A stretch of 7,849 nucleotides of DNA from Actinomycetota bacterium. GTDB lineage: Bacteria; Actinomycetota; Actinomycetes; Nanopelagicales; Nanopelagicaceae. The position numbers and the translations under genes were made by a program. The notes under the pieces were generated by a model. The model ran no database searches and was not told the DNA's origin. It saw only the letters and a list, made by a program, of their open reading frames with translations. Position 1 is the first letter of the stretch. Each line of letters opens with the position of its first letter. Positions 1 through 7,184 of the stretch are shown piece after piece. The stretch covers positions 1 to 7,849 of the forward strand of contig CANKCT010000033.1 of the NCBI GenBank assembly GCA_947480465.1. Direction: 5' to 3'.

Positions 1-1287
1 TATTCGCAGGATTTCACAATCATGGGTGGTTCACTTGGCGAAGTTCATGCCGAGAAGATTGTGAAAATTGCTGAGTTTGCGCTTAAAAGTGGAATACCTC
101 TCATTGGTATCAATGACTCGGGTGGTGCGCGAATTCAAGAGGGCGTTGCATCGCTTTCTGGATACGGAAAAATCTTTCGACTCAATACACGCTCATCGGG
201 AGTTATCCCACAGATTTCCCTCATTCTTGGCCCATGTGCCGGAGGATCTGCTTACTCACCGGCACTCACAGATTTCACGGTTATGGTCAATGAAACTTCT
301 CATATGTTTATTACTGGCCCCGATGTAATTAAAACTGTGACTGGTGAAGAAGTAGACATGGAAGCGTTGGGTGGTGCGCGCACGCATAACACTCGCACAG
401 GCAATTCACATTACTTAGCAGAAAATGAAGCTGATGCAATTGATTATGTAAAAGCGCTACTTTCATACTTACCATCAAATAATATGGATAGCGCACCACA
501 TCTGCCACCAACTGAAATGCTTGATAAAAAACCATCGGATATTGCTTTAGATTCTTTAATTCCAGATAACACAAATCAGCCTTATGACATGAAGATTTTA
601 ATTGAAGCACTCGTTGATGAAGCCGATTTCCTAGAAGTTCACGCGCTATATGCTCCAAATATAATTGTCGGATTTGCACGCATCGAAGGTGAATCAGTTG
701 GAATCATTGCAAATCAACCTTCGCAGTTAGCCGGAACTTTAGACATTAATTCCAGTGAAAAAGCTGCTCGTTTCCTGCGTTTCTGTGATGCGTTTAATAT
801 TCCCATTTTGACTCTTGTAGATGTGCCTGGATTCTTGCCAGGTACAGAGCAAGAGTGGGATGGAATCATTCGACGGGGTGCAAAATTGCTTTATGCCTAC
901 GCTGAGGCATCAGTCCCGCTTGTAACTTTGATTACCCGCAAAGCATACGGCGGTGCATTTATTGTTATGGGTTCAAAATATTTAGGAAGTGATATTAATT
1001 TTGCTTGGCCAACAGCAGAGATTGCAGTGATGGGAGCTCAAGGTGCGGTCAATATTCTTTATCGTAAAGATCTTGCTGAATCTAAAGATCCTGTTGCTAA
1101 ACGTAATGAATTAATTACTGACTACAACGAATCATTAGCAAATCCTTACCTAGCTGCTGAGCGGGGAACTATTGACACCGTAATTGAGCCAAATCAGTCG
1201 AGGGCATACATCACTAAAGCATTTAGAACTTTGAGAACCAAGCGCGATACGTTGCCGGCTCGCAAGCATGGAAATATCCCACTGTGA
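1..1287 (+). CDS. Acyl-CoA (propionyl/acetyl-CoA) carboxylase beta subunit, 5'-truncated
   Basis: Carboxyltransferase (crotonase-fold) subunit that moves the carboxyl group from carboxybiotin to acetyl- or propionyl-CoA in the cytoplasm. The frame is open from base 1, so the gene starts upstream and the ATG at 22 is internal; 428 codons are visible. From recalled Streptomyces PccB (about 530 residues), roughly 101 N-terminal residues are missing. Seen in the fragment: an N-terminal-half oxyanion loop [13 protein letters not shown] with Gly81-Gly82, and a second loop KAYGGAF with Gly318-Ala319. With an offset of 101 these fall on the PccB oxyanion pairs Gly182-Gly183 and Gly419-Ala420. The protein ends in the actinobacterial-type tail KHGNIPL. 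Ile321 falls at PccB Asp422, the residue reported to control acyl-CoA choice. The stop overlaps the start of the epsilon gene by one base, and the alpha subunit gene lies two genes downstream. Family is certain; propionyl versus acetyl preference is not, so symbols pccB, accD or accB are not chosen. Confidence 0.96.
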   Translation, partial: YSQDFTIMGGSLGEVHAEKIVKIAEFALKSGIPLIGINDSGGARIQEGVASLSGYGKIFRLNTRSSGVIPQISLILGPCAGGSAYSPALTDFTVMVNETSHMFITGPDVIKTVTGEEVDMEALGGARTHNTRTGNSHYLAENEADAIDYVKALLSYLPSNNMDSAPHLPPTEMLDKKPSDIALDSLIPDNTNQPYDMKILIEALVDEADFLEVHALYAPNIIVGFARIEGESVGIIANQPSQLAGTLDINSSEKAARFLRFCDAFNIPILTLVDVPGFLPGTEQEWDGIIRRGAKLLYAYAEASVPLVTLITRKAYGGAFIVMGSKYLGSDINFAWPTAEIAVMGAQGAVNILYRKDLAESKDPVAKRNELITDYNESLANPYLAAERGTIDTVIEPNQSRAYITKAFRTLRTKRDTLPARKHGNIPL

Positions 1288-1463
1288 TGACATACAAAAT
1301 TGTAAAAGGTGAGCCGACTGCGGAGGAATTACTTGCAATTCAAGCTGTGATGGCAAAGCATGTGCGAGTTGAATTAGTGCCCGTAATCCGGAAGAGCGCT
1401 TTTGGTCTGCCCCAACTTCGCAGGCCGCTCACAAGTGGCTTTCGTTTCGCAAGGACTAACTAA
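1287..1463 (+). CDS. Probable acyl-CoA carboxylase epsilon subunit (58 aa)
   Basis: Small predicted protein [19 protein letters not shown]... followed by a basic, proline-containing tail ending SGFRFARTN. The N-terminal pattern (short hydrophobic strand, G-x-P-T-x-E-E-L, then a helix) is the hallmark of AccE/PccE, the small accessory subunit that binds the beta subunit and stimulates alpha-beta assembly in Actinobacteria. The tail FGLPQLRRPL resembles the usual W/F-x-x-P...R-x-P-L element. Position agrees: directly after the beta gene, as in Streptomyces and Mycobacterium. The start codon shares its A with the beta-gene stop (TGATG), and no good Shine-Dalgarno sequence precedes it, so translation is probably coupled. 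It is short for the family, lacking the Ala/Pro-rich linker. A second frame is also open over the last third (1373-1459), so a frameshifted C-terminus cannot be excluded. Confidence 0.78.
   Translation: MTYKIVKGEPTAEELLAIQAVMAKHVRVELVPVIRKSAFGLPQLRRPLTSGFRFARTN
1451..1455 (+). promoter_or_regulatory. Ribosome binding site for maf (AAGGA)
   Basis: AAGGA lies inside the end of the epsilon gene, 8 bases before the TTG at 1464 and 14 bases before the ATG at 1470. The spacing favours the TTG as the Maf start. This is inferred from spacing alone. Confidence 0.55.
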
Positions 1464-2072
1464 TTGCCCATGCCAAAGTTAATCCTTGCTTCTGCATCTG
1501 TTTCACGCAGGCGACTTCTTGAATCTGCGGGTTTGTCTCCAATAATCATGGTGAGTCATGTTGATGAAGAGACTGAATTTTTCAATTCACTCTCACCTAC
1601 AGACATGGTGATTGCTCTTGCGATAACAAAAGCCCATACCGTCCGTGAAACAGTTGATTTTCCGGCAATCATTATTGGATGTGACTCAACTTTTGAATTT
1701 GAAGGTCAGTCCTTGGGTAAGCCAGGAACGTCAGAAGTAGCAATAGAGCGAGCAAAGCGAGTTCAGGGAAATTCTGGACTTTTACACACAGGCCACTGCA
1801 TAATCGATACAAGTAAAGACCGTGAAATTTCTAGTATCGTCACAACTAAGGTTAGTTTTGACACCATGAGTGAAGCGGAAATTCAAGATTATGTGGCTAG
1901 CGGTGAACCACTTCATGTTGCTGGTGGGTTTACTCTAGATGGATTTAGCTCTCCCTTTATCCCTTCAATTGAAGGTGACTACACAAATGTAGTTGGCATT
2001 TCGATGCCATTTATTCGTAAAGCTTTCGCGCAACTTGGTTACTCATGGCCAGAAGTAAAGGTGATGCGATGA
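1464..2072 (+). CDS. maf: Maf-family nucleoside triphosphate pyrophosphatase
   Basis: Cytoplasmic Maf/Ham1-like house-cleaning enzyme that hydrolyses non-canonical or pyrimidine NTPs to NMP and pyrophosphate; the family is also linked to septum control. Seen: the N-terminal Maf signature [18 protein letters not shown] (residues 6-23), the acidic SHVDEE (31-36), Lys56, the catalytic block [10 protein letters not shown] with Asp74 as likely general base, LGKP with Lys86, the LHTGH segment, and the C-terminal [13 protein letters not shown]. The GCDS variant and LHTGHCIID are typical of actinobacterial Maf. At 202 aa the length is normal. The TTG at 1464 directly follows the epsilon stop and has an AAGGA 8 bases upstream; ATG 1470 is the alternative and would remove only two residues. 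The 3' end overlaps the alpha-subunit start as ATGA. Family assignment is firm; substrate preference (dTTP/UTP or modified bases) is not readable here. Confidence 0.95.
   Translation: MPMPKLILASASVSRRRLLESAGLSPIIMVSHVDEETEFFNSLSPTDMVIALAITKAHTVRETVDFPAIIIGCDSTFEFEGQSLGKPGTSEVAIERAKRVQGNSGLLHTGHCIIDTSKDREISSIVTTKVSFDTMSEAEIQDYVASGEPLHVAGGFTLDGFSSPFIPSIEGDYTNVVGISMPFIRKAFAQLGYSWPEVKVMR
2057..2061 (+). promoter_or_regulatory. Ribosome binding site for carboxylase alpha subunit (AAAGG)
   Basis: AAAGG sits in the last codons of maf, 7 bases before ATG 2069. It supports that start over the in-frame ATG at 2045, which would add eight residues with no family counterpart and lengthen the overlap with maf. 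Confidence 0.6.
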
Positions 2073-3787
2073 AACGCGTACTGATAGCTAACCGTGGCGA
2101 GATTGCAGTTCGTGTTATTCGCGCATGCAAGGATCATGGCCTAAAAAGTGTGGCTGTGTATTCAGAAGAAGATCGCACTTCTATTCACGCCAGTATGGCA
2201 GATACTGCTTATTCACTTGCTGGGACAACTGCTGCACAGACATATTTAAATATTGAAAAACTAATCGAGGTGGCTTTGAAATCTGGCGCGGATGCAGTTC
2301 ACCCCGGTTATGGATTTCTATCAGAAAATGCAAATTTTGCTCAGGCAGTAATTGATGCTGGCTTAATCTGGATAGGACCTCCACCAACCGCAATTCGTGC
2401 ATTAGGAGACAAGGTTTCTGCACGCAAGATTGCAGCAAAAGCAGGCGCGCCATTAGTGGCCGGAACAAAAGATCCTGTTGCAGGTCATGAAGAAGTGACT
2501 GCTTTTGCTAAAGAGTTTGGCTTGCCGGTTGCAATAAAAGCTGCACATGGTGGTGGTGGGCGTGGACTAAAGGTCGCACGTACGATGGAGGAAATTCCCG
2601 AGCTTTTCGCATCAGCAGTGCGTGAAGCTATTAGTGGATTTGGTCGGGGTGAGTGTTTCGTAGAGCGTTATTTAGATAAACCTCGCCATGTCGAAACCCA
2701 AGTCCTAGTCGATAAGCATGGCCATGCCGTAGTAGTAAGCACTCGTGACTGTTCACTACAACGTCGCCACCAAAAACTTGTAGAAGAGGCACCAGCACCA
2801 TTCTTAACTGATGCGCAAAATGAGGAGCTATACCGTTCAAGTAAAGCAATAATGAAAGAGGCTGGATACATTGGGGCTGGAACATGCGAATTCTTGATAG
2901 GCCTTGATGGCACGATTTCTTTCTTAGAAGTAAACACTCGCTTGCAAGTTGAACATCCGGTGAGTGAAGAAATAAGTGGGATCGATTTAGTACGCGAACA
3001 GTTTCGAATTGCTATGGGTGAATCACTTGGATTTGATGATCCGGTCATACGTGGCCACTCAATAGAATTTAGAATCAACGGCGAAGACCCAGGACGCTCA
3101 TTCTTGCCGGCCCCCGGGCGTATTACGAAGTGGACGATTCCAACTGGTCCAGGTGTTCGAGTAGATGCAGGTTTTAAAAATGGAGACATAATCGGCGGGA
3201 ACTTTGACTCGCTTTTAGCTAAGCTGATTGTGACTGGTGCAAATCGTCAACAAGCAATTGAGCGGGCCCGTAGAGCTCTCAGCGAGTTTGAAGTAGATGG
3301 CCTGGCAACTGCTTTACCTTTCCACCGTGAAATTGTTGAAGACCCTGCATTCACTGATGTATTCAAGGTGTATACCAGTTATATTGAAAATGAGTTTGTG
3401 AATAATATTTCTTCATTCAATTCAGCTGCCGAATCATTACAAACTCATATGGCTCCAGAGCATTTGATTACGGAAGTAAATGGAAAGCGCTTTGAAGTAC
3501 TGGTTCATGCGCCAAAACCAATTGTTAAACGCCGACGGGCAAAGGCAAGCATGTTAAGCGGGGCGAGTGGGTCAGGATTGATGAGCCCAATGCAAGGAAC
3601 TGTTGTTAAAATCGCTGTCGCAGTTGGTGACCAAGTTGAAATAGGAGACTTAGTTATAGTTCTTGAAGCAATGAAAATGGAACAGCCACTAATGGCCCAT
3701 AAGAGCGGTGTTATTTCCAATTTGAGTGCAGTTATAGGCGCTACAGTTTCGAGTGGGACCGTACTCTGTGACATTATTGATGCATGA
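2069..3787 (+). CDS. accA: Acyl-CoA carboxylase alpha subunit (biotin carboxylase + biotin carboxyl carrier)
   Basis: Carboxylates its own biotin using ATP and bicarbonate, then hands the carboxyl group to the beta subunit. The product is 572 aa, the size of actinobacterial AccA2/AccA3. Biotin carboxylase domain, about residues 1-445: [12 protein letters not shown] at the N-terminus, [10 protein letters not shown] (78-87), the ATP-grasp glycine loop GGGGRG (161-166), RRHQK (232-236), and [11 protein letters not shown] with Glu287, Asn289, Arg291 and Gln293; Arg335 in FRINGEDP matches the catalytic Arg338 of E. coli AccC. After a basic linker (KRRRAKAS), a BCCP domain (about 505-572) carries MSPMQGT and EAMKM with the biotinylation site Lys536. 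All key residues are present. The start at 2069 is chosen because ATGA overlaps the maf stop and AAAGG precedes it. The same alpha chain may serve several beta subunits, as AccA3 does in mycobacteria; a biotin ligase must be encoded outside this window. Confidence 0.97.
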   Translation: MKRVLIANRGEIAVRVIRACKDHGLKSVAVYSEEDRTSIHASMADTAYSLAGTTAAQTYLNIEKLIEVALKSGADAVHPGYGFLSENANFAQAVIDAGLIWIGPPPTAIRALGDKVSARKIAAKAGAPLVAGTKDPVAGHEEVTAFAKEFGLPVAIKAAHGGGGRGLKVARTMEEIPELFASAVREAISGFGRGECFVERYLDKPRHVETQVLVDKHGHAVVVSTRDCSLQRRHQKLVEEAPAPFLTDAQNEELYRSSKAIMKEAGYIGAGTCEFLIGLDGTISFLEVNTRLQVEHPVSEEISGIDLVREQFRIAMGESLGFDDPVIRGHSIEFRINGEDPGRSFLPAPGRITKWTIPTGPGVRVDAGFKNGDIIGGNFDSLLAKLIVTGANRQQAIERARRALSEFEVDGLATALPFHREIVEDPAFTDVFKVYTSYIENEFVNNISSFNSAAESLQTHMAPEHLITEVNGKRFEVLVHAPKPIVKRRRAKASMLSGASGSGLMSPMQGTVVKIAVAVGDQVEIGDLVIVLEAMKMEQPLMAHKSGVISNLSAVIGATVSSGTVLCDIIDA

Positions 3788-4614
3788 CACAGAGCGAACT
3801 TCTTTATAGCGATCCAATGGCCGCAGCTACAGCCGCAGCCCACGAAATTATCGAACGGACAGGTGTCGCAGCCCACGATATTGCACTTGTAATGGGATCG
3901 GGTTGGGTGGGTGCTGTAGATGCACTCGGTACCCCTGCCTATGAATGTAACGCCGAAGAACTAGTTGGATTCTTGCCTCCCACAGTAGAAGGCCATTCTG
4001 GAAAAGTTCGCTCTTACATTATCGAGTCTGAAGGAAAAGAGCTCCGCGCTCTAGTATTTCTTGGGCGCACACATCTATATGAAGGTAAAGGTGTCGAGCC
4101 AGTAGTTCACAGCGTTCGAGCGGCAGTTAAAGCTGGTTGCAAAATAATCATCCTCACAAATGCTTGTGGTGGTATAAATCTTAAATACAGCGTTGGACAA
4201 CCCGTTTTAATTCGTGATCACATCTCGTTGACTGCAGTATCACCACTATCTGGCGCAACTTTTGTAGATCTTACTGATCTTTACAGCAAGCGAATCCGTG
4301 CAATTGTGAAAGCGGAAGATTCAACTCTCGATGAAGGCGTGTACGCCCATTGGCGAGGGCCAACTTATGAAACTCCAGCTGAAATTCTTATGATGCGCAC
4401 TATGGGTGCTGATTTAGTGGGGATGTCTACGGTTCCAGAAGCAATTGCCGCGCATGCATTAGGTGCAGAAATTCTAGGGATTTCGCTAGTAACAAATGCT
4501 GCGGCCGGAGTTACTGGCGAAAAACTCAACCATGAAGAAGTTATTGCTGCCGGGAAAGCTGCAGCAGAGCGCATGGGAGCACTTCTCAAACGTGTAATTC
4601 CAAAGTTATTCTAG
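3784..4614 (+). CDS. punA: Purine-nucleoside phosphorylase (trimeric class)
   Basis: Reversible phosphorolysis of (deoxy)inosine and (deoxy)guanosine to the free base plus (deoxy)ribose-1-phosphate. The protein has 276 aa, normal for the trimeric class. Seen: phosphate-binding MGSGW (37-41), GHSGK with His71, GRTHLYEG (94-101), TNACGGIN (125-132), VRDH-type loop [19 protein letters not shown] with Glu196, GMSTVPE, and TNAAAG with Asn238. The Glu/Asn pair, 42 residues apart, matches human Glu201/Asn243, which read the 6-oxopurine. Preference for hypoxanthine/guanine nucleosides over adenosine therefore follows from family knowledge. The start overlaps the carboxylase alpha stop as ATGA, and no clear Shine-Dalgarno is visible, so coupling is likely. 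The downstream mutase and DeoC would take the sugar phosphate. Also annotated as deoD in mycobacteria; 5'-methylthioadenosine phosphorylase is a relative but is less likely given Asn238. Confidence 0.95.
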   Translation: MTQSELLYSDPMAAATAAAHEIIERTGVAAHDIALVMGSGWVGAVDALGTPAYECNAEELVGFLPPTVEGHSGKVRSYIIESEGKELRALVFLGRTHLYEGKGVEPVVHSVRAAVKAGCKIIILTNACGGINLKYSVGQPVLIRDHISLTAVSPLSGATFVDLTDLYSKRIRAIVKAEDSTLDEGVYAHWRGPTYETPAEILMMRTMGADLVGMSTVPEAIAAHALGAEILGISLVTNAAAGVTGEKLNHEEVIAAGKAAAERMGALLKRVIPKLF

Positions 4615-4618
4615 GCTT

Positions 4619-6229
4619 ATGAATCTGCGGGCTGAAGTCGAAAAGTGGATTTCCGATGATCCAGATCCAAAAACTGCTGCGCAGTTACAAGAATGGCTCG
4701 ATACAAACAATGAGGTAGAGCTACGAACTTCGTTTCAAGGTTTCTTGCAATTCGGAACCGCAGGACTCCGTGGTCCTGTACGACCAGGGCCATCTGGAAT
4801 GAACCGTGCCGTAGTAGGCCGAACTGCTGCAGCAATTGCTGTATATATGAAAGAGCGTGGCTTGCATTCAGTTGTTATTGGGCGCGATGCAAGACATGGT
4901 TCAGAGGATTTCACCATTGAGACTGCGCAAATAATGAGTGGCGCTGGAATGAATGTCTTTGTGTTGCCTAGACCATTACCAACACCAGTCTTAGCTTTTG
5001 CAACCAATGAATTAAAATGTGATGTTGGAATCATGGTTACTGCAAGCCATAATCCACCACAAGATAATGGATATAAAGTTTATCTAGGTGGGACCGTCGA
5101 TGGAGTTCTTTACCGGGGTTCTCAAATTGTCTCCCCTACTGATGAAATAATTGCTACACACATTGATGCAATAGAGACTCTATCTAGCCAACCCCGCGGA
5201 AATAATTGGACAATCGTTTCTGAAAATATAATTGATAAATATGTTGAAATTACGGCTTCGATTGCAAAGTCACCAGGAGATTTAAAAATTGTCTATTCCG
5301 CAATGCATGGAGTTGGTACCGAAACACTTTTGCAAGTCTTTCACAAAGCTGGTTTTCCTTCTCCCATTTTAGTAGAAGAGCAAGCCCAACCTGATCCTGA
5401 CTTTCCAACGGTGGCATTTCCTAACCCCGAAGAGCCAGGTGCAATTGATTTAGCACTGCAAACTGCACGCTCATTTGCTGCAGATTTAGTAATTGCCAAC
5501 GATCCTGATGCAGATCGTTTAGCTGCAGCAGTAAATGATCCTGTCTCAGGTTGGCGAATGCTGCGAGGTGACGAATTAGGGGCAATTCTCGGTGAATCTA
5601 TCGCCCGCAATAGTAAGCAAGGAATTATGGCAAACTCAATAGTCTCATCAACAATATTGAGCAAAATAGCCAAACATTACAACTTAGAGTTTAAGCAGAC
5701 TTTGACTGGTTTTAAATGGCTTGCAAAAATTGATGGCCTTACTTTTGGTTATGAAGAAGCACTCGGTTATGCAGTTGATGCGATGACTGTTAACGATAAG
5801 GATGGAATCTCGGCTGCAATTAAATTAGCCCAAATTGCTACTGATTTAGCTGCCGAAGGCAAGACATTGCTAGATCTACTCGATGAAATATGGGACAGAC
5901 ATGGTTTTCATGCGACTGAGCAGATTTCTATTCGTCTAACTGATGTTTCTCACGTTGGAAAAATTATGGGTAATTTACGTAAAAATCCTCCATCTCAAAT
6001 CGCAGGGCATTCTGTGACTTCAATTGATGATCTATCTAAACCAACTGATGATCTACCTGCAACAGATGGTCTTCGTCTCTGGCTTGACGGAACAATTCGA
6101 ATAATCATTCGGCCAAGCGGAACAGAGGCAAAAATGAAGTGTTATATTGAGGTAATTGAAAAGGATTCACAGCGTGCACAGAATGTGCTCGACCAATTAC
6201 GCGCACCACTGAAGGAATTTCTGTCGTGA
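4619..6229 (+). CDS. Phosphohexomutase-superfamily enzyme, likely phosphopentomutase/phosphoglucomutase (PmmB-type)
   Basis: Four-domain alpha-D-phosphohexomutase of 536 aa, close to mycobacterial PmmB in size and gene position. Seen: FGTAGLRG near the N-terminus (the PGM2-like branch signature), the phosphoserine loop TASHNPP with Ser143, the Mg-binding loop DPDADR with Asp295, Asp297 and Asp299, the sugar-binding GYEEALGY (377-384), and the C-terminal phosphate-binding RPSGTEAK (498-505). All catalytic elements are intact. Databases usually label these phosphomannomutase or phosphoglucomutase. Its place between a nucleoside phosphorylase and DeoC, the absence of an alkaline-phosphatase-type DeoB in the window, and its likeness to human PGM2 (a phosphopentomutase) make interconversion of (deoxy)ribose-1-P and -5-P the likely job here; that is inference. 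The start ATG lies 4 bases after the phosphorylase stop with only a weak TAGG upstream. The stop overlaps the deoC start as GTGA. Confidence 0.92.
   Translation: MNLRAEVEKWISDDPDPKTAAQLQEWLDTNNEVELRTSFQGFLQFGTAGLRGPVRPGPSGMNRAVVGRTAAAIAVYMKERGLHSVVIGRDARHGSEDFTIETAQIMSGAGMNVFVLPRPLPTPVLAFATNELKCDVGIMVTASHNPPQDNGYKVYLGGTVDGVLYRGSQIVSPTDEIIATHIDAIETLSSQPRGNNWTIVSENIIDKYVEITASIAKSPGDLKIVYSAMHGVGTETLLQVFHKAGFPSPILVEEQAQPDPDFPTVAFPNPEEPGAIDLALQTARSFAADLVIANDPDADRLAAAVNDPVSGWRMLRGDELGAILGESIARNSKQGIMANSIVSSTILSKIAKHYNLEFKQTLTGFKWLAKIDGLTFGYEEALGYAVDAMTVNDKDGISAAIKLAQIATDLAAEGKTLLDLLDEIWDRHGFHATEQISIRLTDVSHVGKIMGNLRKNPPSQIAGHSVTSIDDLSKPTDDLPATDGLRLWLDGTIRIIIRPSGTEAKMKCYIEVIEKDSQRAQNVLDQLRAPLKEFLS
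6211..6217 (+). promoter_or_regulatory. Ribosome binding site for deoC (GAAGGAA)
   Basis: GAAGGAA lies in the last codons of the mutase gene; its AGGA core ends 9 bases before the GTG start at 6226. It supports the GTGA overlap start. Confidence 0.6.
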
Positions 6230-7173
6230 ATTTTTATGGCCTAGTAGATGGAAGCGATGCTTCCTTAAAGAAATATTTAGGTGCGCTTTCGGGTGTAGAT
6301 CAGGTGGGTGCGGATGCCCGGGCCGCAGTCCTGGCAACACGAAGCATAAAAACTTCCTCTAAACGCTGGGCGATAGACACTGCGATTTCTATGGTGGATT
6401 TAACAACTTTAGAAGGTGCAGATACCCCAGGAAAGGTTCAGGCACTTTGCACAAAGGCTGTTCGTCCCGATCCCACTGATTTAACAGTTCCAAGTGTTGG
6501 GGCTGTCTGTGTTTATAACGACATGGTAGGTATTGCCCGAAAACATTTAGATTTAGTTGGTGGTAATCATGTTGGAGTAGCTGCCGTTTCAACGGCATTT
6601 CCATCGGGGCGAGCATCGATGAAAGTTAAGCTACAAGATACAGATGACGCCCTTAATGCAGGAGCATCTGAGATCGATATGGTGATAGATCGAGGTGCAT
6701 TTCTGCAGGGCGATTACATAAGTGTCTTCAATGAAATCCTCCAAATACGTGAACTATGCGGCACTCGTGCCCATTTGAAAGTCATCTTTGAAACTGGTGA
6801 GCTCGTCACATATGACAATGTCCGTAAGGCATCATTTCTGGCGATGGCTGCTGGTGCTGATTTTATAAAAACTTCAACTGGCAAAGTTGCTCCAGCAGCT
6901 ACGGCCCCAGTTGTCTTAGTTATGCTTGAAGCGGTTCGCGATTTTTATGCAATGACTCAGGTGCGGATTGGCGTTAAGCCTGCTGGCGGTATCCGAAACA
7001 CCAAAGATGCCATCAAGCAATTAGTCTTAGTTAACGAAACCGCAGGTCCAGAGTGGCTTACACCATCACTTTTTCGTATTGGTGCAAGCGCATTATTAAA
7101 TGATTTACTCATGCAGCGCATGAAAATGGATGATGGCTACTACGCTAGTCCTCAATACGTGACGATTGATTAA
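6226..7173 (+). CDS. deoC: Deoxyribose-phosphate aldolase, long (DERA-like) form
   Basis: Class I aldolase splitting 2-deoxyribose-5-phosphate into glyceraldehyde-3-phosphate and acetaldehyde. At 315 aa it is clearly longer than E. coli DeoC (259 aa) and close to human DERA (318 aa). Seen: SMVDLTTLEGADT near residues 50-62, GAVCVYND, ASEIDMVIDRG with Asp151 (counterpart of E. coli Asp102), DFIKTSTGKV with the Schiff-base Lys215, GVKPAGGIR with Lys251 (counterpart of E. coli Lys201), and FRIGASALLNDL at the phosphate end. The extended N-terminus and the ~30-residue C-terminal tail after ALLNDL account for the extra length. The GTG start is supported by the GAAGGAA upstream and by overlap with the mutase stop. 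It receives deoxyribose-5-P from the upstream mutase and supplies acetaldehyde to the downstream dehydrogenase. Family and catalytic residues are certain. Confidence 0.96.
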   Translation: MNFYGLVDGSDASLKKYLGALSGVDQVGADARAAVLATRSIKTSSKRWAIDTAISMVDLTTLEGADTPGKVQALCTKAVRPDPTDLTVPSVGAVCVYNDMVGIARKHLDLVGGNHVGVAAVSTAFPSGRASMKVKLQDTDDALNAGASEIDMVIDRGAFLQGDYISVFNEILQIRELCGTRAHLKVIFETGELVTYDNVRKASFLAMAAGADFIKTSTGKVAPAATAPVVLVMLEAVRDFYAMTQVRIGVKPAGGIRNTKDAIKQLVLVNETAGPEWLTPSLFRIGASALLNDLLMQRMKMDDGYYASPQYVTID

Positions 7174-7174
7174 T

Positions 7175-7179
7175 GGAGA
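7175..7179 (+). promoter_or_regulatory. Ribosome binding site for aldehyde dehydrogenase (GGAGA)
   Basis: GGAGA directly follows the deoC stop and ends 5 bases before the GTG at 7185. The alternative in-frame ATG at 7173 (TAATG overlap with deoC) has no purine-rich site upstream, so the GTG is preferred. Confidence 0.6.
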
Positions 7180-7184
7180 CCCCT

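Noticed and set aside
22..24. ATG at 22 as start of the carboxylase beta subunit
   Set aside because: The frame is open back to base 1 and the upstream codons read family sequence (YSQDFTI before MGGSLGEV). The true start lies outside the window.
68..328. Sense-strand open frame inside the carboxylase beta gene
   Set aside because: It overlaps a confidently assigned gene in another frame, and its translation has no family features.
329..679. Antisense open frame, and similar antisense frames at 2181-2468, 2668-3189, 3505-3876, 4735-5034 and 5341-5673
   Set aside because: All lie wholly or mainly opposite genes with clear catalytic motifs, and their translations show no recognisable domain. 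They are shadows of the coding strand's codon bias.
2045..2068. In-frame ATG at 2045 as start of the carboxylase alpha subunit
   Set aside because: It would add MARSKGDA before the conserved [12 protein letters not shown], has no ribosome binding site and lengthens the overlap with maf. ATG 2069 has AAAGG and an ATGA overlap.
4612..4620. Gap between the phosphorylase and mutase genes as a promoter or terminator
   Set aside because: Only four bases separate the genes, with no hairpin or promoter-like elements seen nearby.
6025..6058. Imperfect 13-base direct repeat (TGATGATCTAYCT, 21-base period) in the mutase gene
   Set aside because: It encodes repeated DDL in a linker that normally has Asp-Leu/Pro-rich sequence in this family. 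Two imperfect copies do not indicate a functional repeat.
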